Shown in pieces: positions 62,886 through 64,000 of a stretch of 64,000 nucleotides of DNA. Within the stretch, counting starts at the first letter, position 1, and every line of letters starts with the position of its first letter. The stretch is taken from positions 248,001 through 312,000 of the forward strand of contig NZ_JAJBZT010000003.1 in assembly GCF_020564625.1 (NCBI RefSeq), given 5' to 3'. Source of the stretch: Leeia speluncae (lineage in GTDB: Bacteria; Pseudomonadota; Gammaproteobacteria; Burkholderiales; Leeiaceae). Below the pieces are notes generated by a model. The model was given only the letters and a program-made list of their open reading frames with translations, was not told the origin of the DNA and did no database searches. The translations under genes were made by a program, and so were the position numbers.

Positions 62886-63865
62886 GCGATGTTGTATTAG
62901 AGGCTCAAGACCTCACCCGTCATTACGAAGTATCCCAAGGTTTTCTTAAGCCGAAAGCACACGTTAAAGCACTCAATGGCGTGTCCTTCCAGTTACGTGC
63001 AGGCAAAACGCTTGCCGTTGTAGGGGAGTCTGGCTGTGGTAAATCCACGCTAGCACGCCAGCTAACACTCATAGAAGCGCCAACCGCGGGTAAATTAGTA
63101 TTAGATGGCACAGATATCACCAAAGCAGGTAAAGGCGATATTAAAGATCTACGTAAAAAAGTGCAGATGGTGTTCCAAAACCCGTATGCCTCGCTGAACC
63201 CACGTCAAAAGATTGGTGATCAGTTAGCCGAACCGCTCACCATTAACACCACGCTAACAAAAGCAGAACGCGAAGAAAAAGTGCGCGCCATGATGACCCG
63301 TGTTGGTCTTCGTCCTGAGCATTTCTTCCGCTATCCGCACATGTTCTCTGGTGGACAGCGTCAGCGGATTGCGATTGCGCGCGCCATGATGTTGCAACCG
63401 AAAATTGTGGTGGCAGATGAGCCAACCTCCGCGCTAGATGTATCGATTCAGGCGCAGGTACTCAACTTGTTTATGGATCTGCAAGAAGAGTTCAACACCG
63501 CTTACGTGTTCATCTCTCACAACTTATCGGTGGTTGAACACGTTGCCGATGATCTGATGGTGATGTACCTCGGTCGTGCCGTGGAAATGGGTACAAAAGA
63601 AGTCATCTACAGCAAGCCGATGCACCCTTATACCCAAGCGCTATTGTCGGCGACCCCATCGGTATTTGCAGAAGACCGTCGCACAAAAATTCGCATTGAA
63701 GGGGAACTTCCTAGTCCACTCAACCCTCCAACTGGCTGTGCGTTTCATAAACGCTGCCCGTATGCCGATACGCGCTGCCAGCAGGAAACTCCCGACCTGC
63801 GCCCAGTGGAAGGCCGTCAAATTGCCTGCCACCACGTAGAACGTATCGCAACTCACATCGCCTAA
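62882..63865 (+). CDS. dppF: Dipeptide ABC transporter ATPase
   Basis: A 327-residue ATPase: Walker [10 protein letters not shown], signature [17 protein letters not shown], Walker [13 protein letters not shown] and the C-terminal Cys cluster [21 protein letters not shown]. It forms the heterodimer with DppD. Overlaps dppD by 4 bases; a strong terminator closes the operon. Confidence 0.94.
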   Translation: MSDVVLEAQDLTRHYEVSQGFLKPKAHVKALNGVSFQLRAGKTLAVVGESGCGKSTLARQLTLIEAPTAGKLVLDGTDITKAGKGDIKDLRKKVQMVFQNPYASLNPRQKIGDQLAEPLTINTTLTKAEREEKVRAMMTRVGLRPEHFFRYPHMFSGGQRQRIAIARAMMLQPKIVVADEPTSALDVSIQAQVLNLFMDLQEEFNTAYVFISHNLSVVEHVADDLMVMYLGRAVEMGTKEVIYSKPMHPYTQALLSATPSVFAEDRRTKIRIEGELPSPLNPPTGCAFHKRCPYADTRCQQETPDLRPVEGRQIACHHVERIATHIA

Positions 63866-63873
63866 GGGCATGT

Positions 63874-63916
63874 CTCCCGTTGCCTCTCTCTCTCCAGGCA
63901 ACGGGAGTTTTTCTTT
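63874..63916 (+). terminator. Terminator of the dpp operon
   Basis: CTCCCGTTGCCT (63874-63885) pairs perfectly with AGGCAACGGGAG (63896-63907), followed by TTTTTCTTT. Confidence 0.93.
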
Positions 63917-63932
63917 GTGACGGAGTCACGAC

Positions 63933-64000
63933 ATGAGTCACGCAACAACCTTTTCACCAAATATCTATGAAGCACGCCGCACCGCACTGTTAGCACGAAT
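63933..64000 (+). CDS. Start of a further gene, possibly M24-type peptidase
   Basis: The first 22 codons of a gene that leaves the window. ATG 63933 has GGAG eight bases before. The visible peptide (MSHATTFSPNIYEARR, then TALLAR) resembles the N-terminus of Xaa-Pro aminopeptidase/creatinase (M24) proteins, where a Y.ARR..L..R pattern precedes the creatinase_N domain. A dipeptidase after a dipeptide importer would make sense, but 22 residues cannot settle it. Confidence 0.45.
   Translation, partial: MSHATTFSPNIYEARRTALLAR

Noticed and set aside
1-64000. tRNA, rRNA, CRISPR arrays and intact transposases
   Set aside because: Looked for on both strands; no cloverleaf, repeat-spacer pattern or transposase motif was found by eye.

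Overview
The window reads as ordinary chromosome of a betaproteobacterium with roughly even base composition. The best guess is the order Neisseriales (Chromobacteriaceae, Chitinibacteraceae or relatives). This rests on gene content (metX-metW, rppH, pteridine reductase-folB, srkA, ccoG, several chemoreceptors, many periplasmic-binding ABC importers) and is an inference. No rRNA, tRNA, CRISPR array, phage or intact insertion sequence was seen.

Layout. 1-840: 5' part of a cytochrome b561-type gene, then an AT-rich non-coding stretch with three perfect DnaA boxes. 841-3673: a five-gene bufferin-type RiPP operon (two Cys-containing secreted precursors, bufB, bufC, doxX). 3888-6831: greB, nudC and a PAS chemoreceptor. 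7031-13473: putrescine use by the gamma-glutamyl route (puuA, a potF-like binding protein, puuB, a cupin, a GyrI-like protein) with a LuxR-type regulator, a small membrane protein and a YkgJ-type protein. 13652-16194: pteridine reductase, folB, a SpeE-like protein, rppH. 16427-20092: 2-Cys peroxiredoxin, an O-antigen ligase/PglL-type membrane enzyme, glycerate kinase. 20093-29063: a dCache chemoreceptor, then gltIJKL with a sigma54-type two-component system (aauS/aauR-like) and matching promoter and operators. 29103-31558: gpx, metW and metX behind a SAM-II riboswitch. 31667-42706: a complete L-rhamnose locus of the Rhizobium type. 42786-52342: GlxA-type regulator with eamA, isochorismatase and DJ-1 proteins, a TPR lipoprotein-like protein, ccoG, MocR regulator, dtd, srkA. 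52343-56898: accessory-looking stretch with a zinc-ribbon membrane protein, a 550-bp region between 12-bp direct repeats, an Aer-like chemoreceptor and a protein with a Gly/Cys-rich tail. 56912-64000: LysR regulator and a dipeptide ABC operon, then the start of a further gene.

How the genes work together. The window is dominated by uptake and sensing of small organic nutrients: acidic amino acids (gltIJKL, induced through AauSR and sigma54), putrescine, rhamnose, dipeptides, with three chemoreceptors. Rhamnose enters by RhaSTPQ, is epimerised by RhaU, isomerised by RhaI, phosphorylated by RhaK, and split and oxidised by the RhaD fusion. The most distinctive system is the bufferin operon, whose precursors are expected to be exported and modified at cysteine for copper binding.
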